Positions 31,864 through 35,477 of a stretch of 35,477 bases of DNA are shown here, in pieces. Location of the stretch: positions 1 to 35,477 of the forward strand of contig PLTZ01000002.1 of assembly GCA_003164715.1 (NCBI GenBank). The letters are read 5' to 3'. A program made the position numbers and the translations under genes. Below the pieces are notes generated by a model. It was not told the DNA's origin. It saw nothing but the letters and a program-made list of their open reading frames with translations, and searched no databases. Positions within the stretch are counted from its first letter, which is position 1, and the number at the start of each line of letters is the position of its first letter. Origin of the DNA: Opitutaceae bacterium (GTDB lineage: Bacteria > Verrucomicrobiota > Verrucomicrobiia > Opitutales > Opitutaceae).

Positions 31864-33858
31864 TCAGGCCCCCAACGAACCCACGGCGGCGACCACGGCC
31901 TCGACCGTGATACCCAATTCCTGGTAAACGACTGGAGCTGGGGCGCTTAGACCAAATCGGTCGATGCCGACCACCTTGCCGTCGAGACCCACGTATTTGC
32001 GCCAGAGGGCCGTGACGCCCGCCTCGATCGCCACCCGCCGGCGGCACGCGCTTGGCAGGATGCTCTCCCGGTACTCCGCGGGCTGCCGGTCAAAAACCTC
32101 AAACGAGGGCACCGACACGACGCGCACCCCGGGGCCCAAGAGCCGAGCGGCACCGAGCGCTAACTGAAGCTCGCTGCCCGAGGAAAGAAGGACGACGCTA
32201 AGCGGCGCCGTTTCCTGGAGCGCCACGTAGGCCCCCTTCAGCACCCCGGCCCTGCGCTCGTGCGCGGGGATCTCGTTGAGCACCGGCACGGCCTGGCGGG
32301 TGAGCGCAATCAGCGTCGGGCCCTCCGTGCGCTCAAGGGCGGCGGCGAAGGCGCCCGCCGTCTCCTCCGGGTCGGCGGGACGGATGACCTCCATGCCCGG
32401 GATCAGCCGCAGGGCCGAGAGCGTCTCCACCGGCTGGTGGGTCGGCCCGTCCTCGCCGACGCCGATGGAGTCGTGCGTGTAGATATAGACGACCGGAAGC
32501 CTGGAGAGCGCCGCAAGCCGCATCGAGGGCCGCGAGTAGTCGGCGAAGACAAGGAACGTTGCGATCGACGGGCGGAAGAGGCCGTCGTAGGCCACGCCGT
32601 TGGCGATCGCCGCCATCGCGTGCTCGCGGATCCCGAACCGGATGTTTCTCCCCGAGCGGTTCGTCGGGTCGAAGTCCTTGTCGGCCGCGATGTAGTTGAG
32701 CGTGGACCCGTAGAGGTCCGCGCTTCCGCCGATAAGGAGCGGGAGCTCCGCGGCGACCTGCTGGAGCACGTCGCGCCCGGCGGCTCGCGTCCCGCCGAGC
32801 TTAACGTCCGGCGCAAAGAGCGGGATCTTCGAGAGGAGGTGGGCCGCGCTCGGCTTCGAGCCCGCCGAGTCGAGGAGCGCCGCCCTCTCGGGGTTGGCGT
32901 CCCGCCAGGCCCTGTACGTCTTGACCCAGCGCCGGTGGGCCCGCACGAGCCTACGCTTGTGCTCGGCAAAGTACGCGCGCACGTCCTCGCTCACGAAGAA
33001 GCGCTCGGGAGGAAGGCCAAGCCCCGCGCGGGCGGAGTCCGCGAACTTCGCCCCGGCCTCGCCGTGGCCCTTCTGGGTGCCCTGGACCTCGGGGATACCC
33101 CTGGCGATGATCGTGTGCGCGATGATGAGCTGCGGCTTGCCGCTCTTCGCCTTCTTCGCGCGGTTGAAGGCCTTCAGGAAGGCGGCCATGTCATGGCCGT
33201 CCACCGTCTGGACGTCCCATTCGATCGCCTTGAACCTGCCCGCCGTGTTCTCGCTCTGGGTCTTCGCGGCCATCGCGTCCAGGGTGACAAGGTTCGAGTC
33301 GTAGATGAGAATCAGGTTGTCGAGCTTCTGGTGCCCCGCGAACTCGACGGCCTCCATCGCCACCCCCTCCTGCATGCAGCCATCGCCGGCGAGGCAGACC
33401 ACATGGTGGTCGAAGAGCGCGTGCTCGGGCGTGTTGAACCGTGCGGCCGCCATCTGGCCCGCAACGGCCATGCCGACCGCATTGCCGACGCCCTGCCCCA
33501 GGGGCCCGGTCGTGGCCTCAACCCCGGGAGTCTCGCGGAACTCGGGGTGGCCCGGCGTCCTGCTGTGCAGGCTGCGGAACTTGGCGATCTGCTCGATCGG
33601 CAGGTCGAAGCCGCTCAGGTGCAGCCATGCGTAGAGAAACAAGCTGCCGTGGCCGGCCGAAAGGACAAAACGGTCGCGGTTGATCCACCGCGGCTCGTCC
33701 GGATTAAGGGAAAGCGCGTGCCCGAAGAGCACCGCGCCGATCTCGGCGCAGCCGAGCGGGAGTCCGAGGTGGCCCGAGGCGCAGGCGCAGACGGCGTCGA
33801 TCGCGAGGCCGCGCGCCTGGTTTGCGGCCTTCCCGAGTGTGGCGGTTTGAAGGGGCAT
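31864..33858 (-). CDS. tkt: Transketolase
   Basis: The 664-residue thiamine-diphosphate enzyme moves two-carbon units between sugar phosphates in the pentose phosphate pathway. All three domains are present: a TPP-binding domain ([17 protein letters not shown], then [16 protein letters not shown] with the metal/TPP-binding GDG motif), a pyrimidine-binding domain ([22 protein letters not shown]) and a C-terminal domain. ATG 33858 (MPLQTATLG) was chosen; the TTG at 33876 lies too close to the AGGAG. It follows rplS by 80 bp and could be read from the ribosomal operon or from its own promoter. Confidence 0.95.
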   Translation of the reverse strand: MPLQTATLGKAANQARGLAIDAVCACASGHLGLPLGCAEIGAVLFGHALSLNPDEPRWINRDRFVLSAGHGSLFLYAWLHLSGFDLPIEQIAKFRSLHSRTPGHPEFRETPGVEATTGPLGQGVGNAVGMAVAGQMAAARFNTPEHALFDHHVVCLAGDGCMQEGVAMEAVEFAGHQKLDNLILIYDSNLVTLDAMAAKTQSENTAGRFKAIEWDVQTVDGHDMAAFLKAFNRAKKAKSGKPQLIIAHTIIARGIPEVQGTQKGHGEAGAKFADSARAGLGLPPERFFVSEDVRAYFAEHKRRLVRAHRRWVKTYRAWRDANPERAALLDSAGSKPSAAHLLSKIPLFAPDVKLGGTRAAGRDVLQQVAAELPLLIGGSADLYGSTLNYIAADKDFDPTNRSGRNIRFGIREHAMAAIANGVAYDGLFRPSIATFLVFADYSRPSMRLAALSRLPVVYIYTHDSIGVGEDGPTHQPVETLSALRLIPGMEVIRPADPEETAGAFAAALERTEGPTLIALTRQAVPVLNEIPAHERRAGVLKGAYVALQETAPLSVVLLSSGSELQLALGAARLLGPGVRVVSVPSFEVFDRQPAEYRESILPSACRRRVAIEAGVTALWRKYVGLDGKVVGIDRFGLSAPAPVVYQELGITVEAVVAAVGSLGA

Positions 33859-33938
33859 CGAAATAAAGTCCCACAACTCCTACGGACTGCAAACGCCCCG
33901 TGGAAGAAGAAACTCCCGAAATATCCGCAGGTCGGGCG
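33859..33938 (-). terminator. Possible weak terminator between rplS and tkt
   Basis: After the rplS stop the minus strand carries ACGCCC and, 38 bases later, its complement GGGCGT followed by TTTG; nested inside are CCCGA and TCGGG followed by AGTTTCTTCTT. Either could form a hairpin with a short pyrimidine tail. The stems are short and the loops long, so read-through into tkt is likely. Confidence 0.25.
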
Positions 33939-34334
33939 TCAGCTTGAGGCGGGCGCGGCCGGGGCGGCGGCGGCCGCCTCCGAGTGTCTCGTCTTGACCG
34001 TGACCGCCACGGCGGCCTTGCCCAGGCGGTCGCGCAGGTAGTAGAGGCGCGCCTTCATGGGCTCCGACTCGAGCTCAATCTCGATCGTCTCAATGTTCGG
34101 GGAATTGACCGGGAAGACGCGCTCGACGCCCTCGCCGTAGCTGATCCTGCGCACCGTGAAGGTCTCGTGGATTCCCGACCCCTTGCGCGCGATCACGATG
34201 CCGGAGAAGATCTGGATGCGCTCCTTGTCGCCCTCGCGGACCTTGGTGTGCACGCGCACGCCGTCGCCGACTTTGAACGGCGGAATGTCCTTCTTCACCT
34301 GGTTGGCGGTGACTTCCTTGATGATCGGGTTCAT
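33939..34334 (-). CDS. rplS: 50S ribosomal protein L19
   Basis: The 131-residue protein is a component of the large subunit near the 30S interface. The core (about 8-112) is typical: [53 protein letters not shown] and [16 protein letters not shown] ~15-residue Ala/Ser/Pro-rich tail is added at the end. ATG 34334 (MNPIIKEV) has AAAGG just before it; the upstream in-frame extension is not family-like. It closes the rpsP-trmD-rplS cluster. Confidence 0.95.
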   Translation of the reverse strand: MNPIIKEVTANQVKKDIPPFKVGDGVRVHTKVREGDKERIQIFSGIVIARKGSGIHETFTVRRISYGEGVERVFPVNSPNIETIEIELESEPMKARLYYLRDRLGKAAVAVTVKTRHSEAAAAAPAAPASS

Positions 34335-34365
34335 GCCTTTAGCCTTGTTTGTGTTTGATTGAAAG

Positions 34366-35037
34366 TTACTTAAGAATATCGGGTCGGACGCTTCGGGTCT
34401 TCTCCATGGCACGTGCGGACCGCCACTTTTCTATCTCGGCATGGTTGCCGGAAAGGAGGACTTCCGGCACGGACATGCCCCGAAATTCGGCGGGACGCGT
34501 GTATTGAGGAAAGTCGAGCAACTTGCCGGTGAAAGATTCGTGCGTCAACGACTTTTCCTCGCCGAGGACGCCCGGCACAAACCGGCTGAGCGCGTCGATG
34601 ACAACCGCTGCCGCAAGCGTCCCGTTGGTGAGGACGTAGTCCCCGATGCTGACCTCGAGGTCGATCACGCTGTCGCGGATCCTCTGGTCAATCCCCTCGT
34701 AATGGCCGCTCAGGAGGATCAGGTGGCGCTCCCTCGAGAGCTCCGCCGCCATCGCGGGCGTGAGCGGAACCCCGTCCGGCGTCAGGTAGATCCTCTTGCA
34801 GCCCGGCGTCTGGAGCTGCTCGATGGCCGCAAACACGGGCTCGGGCTTCATCACCATCCCCGCGCCGCCCCCGAAGGGACGGTCATCGGCCGTGCGGTGC
34901 TTGTCCGTCGTCCAGCCGCGCAGGTCGTGCACGGTGACGCGGAGGAGATCCTTCTCGAGGCCCTTTCCCAGGATGCTTTCGGCGAGGAAGCCGTCCAGCA
35001 TCCTCGGGAAAAGCGTCAGTACGTCGATGCGGGGCAT
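34366..35037 (-). CDS. trmD: tRNA (guanine-37 N1)-methyltransferase
   Basis: The 223-residue SPOUT-class enzyme methylates G37 next to the anticodon, preventing frameshifts. The deep-knot motifs are present: [28 protein letters not shown] and [15 protein letters not shown]. The last reads NGT where most TrmD proteins have GGE. C-terminal [21 protein letters not shown] is standard. It lies between rpsP (29-bp gap) and rplS (31-bp gap), the conserved bacterial order. Confidence 0.95.
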   Translation of the reverse strand: MPRIDVLTLFPRMLDGFLAESILGKGLEKDLLRVTVHDLRGWTTDKHRTADDRPFGGGAGMVMKPEPVFAAIEQLQTPGCKRIYLTPDGVPLTPAMAAELSRERHLILLSGHYEGIDQRIRDSVIDLEVSIGDYVLTNGTLAAAVVIDALSRFVPGVLGEEKSLTHESFTGKLLDFPQYTRPAEFRGMSVPEVLLSGNHAEIEKWRSARAMEKTRSVRPDILK

Positions 35038-35066
35038 GGTGCCCCACCCTCCCGTGGCGGGCCGCC

Positions 35067-35387
35067 TCAGCTGGCGGCCGCCGGTTCGGCCGCCGGACTG
35101 GCCGGAGCGGCTTCGGGTGCCGCGGCCGCCTGGGGCGCCGCGGATGCGCCGCGGCGCGCCCGCTTGATGATGGAATGAAGCGTGTCGGTCGGCTTCGCGC
35201 CCTTGGAGATCCAGTAGTCGACGCGGTCGAGCCTCAGGTTGACCTGCCGGCCCTTCGTGCGGGGATCGTACGTCCCGACGGTCTCAACGGCGTCGCCATC
35301 GCGGCGTGAGCGGGTCTCGGCGACGACAATGCGGTAGTGCGGCTGATGCGTGGCGCCGATGCGAGAGAGGCGGATTTTGAGTGCCAT
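35067..35387 (-). CDS. rpsP: 30S ribosomal protein S16
   Basis: The 106-residue protein stabilises the body of the small subunit. Residues 1-80 are classical (MALKIRLSRIGATHQPHYRI, VETVGTYDPRTKG, VDYWISKGAKPTDTL). A ~25-residue Ala/Pro/Glu tail follows, much like the tail on L19 from the same operon. It is the first gene of the rpsP-trmD-rplS cluster and has the promoter described at 35430-35458. Confidence 0.95.
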   Translation of the reverse strand: MALKIRLSRIGATHQPHYRIVVAETRSRRDGDAVETVGTYDPRTKGRQVNLRLDRVDYWISKGAKPTDTLHSIIKRARRGASAAPQAAAAPEAAPASPAAEPAAAS

Positions 35388-35429
35388 GAGAGCGGGATTA
35401 CGGGTGTGTTCGAGTCGAAAAAGAGGTCA

Positions 35430-35458
35430 AATAACACTGCGCGGTCCTCCTATGTCAA
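35430..35458 (-). promoter_or_regulatory. Promoter of the rpsP-trmD-rplS operon
   Basis: On the minus strand a perfect -35 box TTGACA (35458-35453) is followed after 17 bases by GTTATT (35435-35430), a weak -10. Transcription would start about 35 bases before the rpsP ATG. The perfect -35 and correct spacing support it; the poor -10 lowers confidence. Confidence 0.45.
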
Positions 35459-35477
35459 GCGCCTACGCTGCCCGCTT

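Noticed and set aside
1-35477. CRISPR arrays, tRNA or rRNA genes
   Set aside because: No regularly spaced repeats beyond the IS repeats, no cloverleaf with a CCA-type end and no rRNA-like stretch were recognised by eye.

Overview
The window reads as a GC-rich bacterial chromosome segment, most likely from the Verrucomicrobiota and probably close to Opitutales. This placement is an inference from protein character: six-domain S1, long-form HisG, a short sigma-70 without region 1.1, a TrmD with an NGT knot motif, and an IS21 transposase of a style I associate with that phylum. No rRNA, tRNA or CRISPR array is visible.

Left edge (1-4090) is the accessory part. An IS21-family element runs off the left end. 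Its istA is interrupted by a complete IS256-family element (130-1998) flanked by an 8-bp target duplication, and removing the insert restores the istA frame. The IS21 end has cut off a lipocalin-like gene at 2212. Next, on the minus strand, come a DUF4242-class III nucleotide cyclase fusion and a stand-alone DUF4242 gene, in DNA visibly less GC-rich than the rest. An empty ~460-bp spacer follows.

4091-13223 is core metabolism and information genes. trpE is preceded by a tiny coupled ORF with a strong ribosome binding site. An RpoD-like sigma factor converges on rpsA. A minus-strand operon hisG-aguB-aguA-lipoprotein combines the first step of histidine synthesis with conversion of agmatine to putrescine. 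Divergent from hisG is an orphan OmpR-type response regulator with a good promoter.

13220-31815 is an almost unbroken minus-strand run. Read in transcription order it is marR, membrane fusion protein, RND pump, TolC-like channel, AsmA-like protein, an Aas-type acyltransferase/acyl-ACP synthetase, an amidohydrolase, a GlcD-like FAD oxidoreductase, smc and a 5'-3' exonuclease. The efflux genes overlap by ATGA stop/start junctions. A sigma-70-like promoter with a palindromic operator at its start site lies just before marR, which suggests an autorepressed drug-efflux operon.

31864-35477 holds transketolase and the conserved rplS-trmD-rpsP ribosomal cluster with a recognisable promoter near the right edge.

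I found no clear undescribed defence or biosynthetic system. The most interesting structures are the nested transposons, the hairpin over the istA start codon, the repeats shared between istA coding sequence and IS end, a regular G-quadruplex motif inside the IS256 element, the DUF4242/cyclase island and the MarR promoter-operator.
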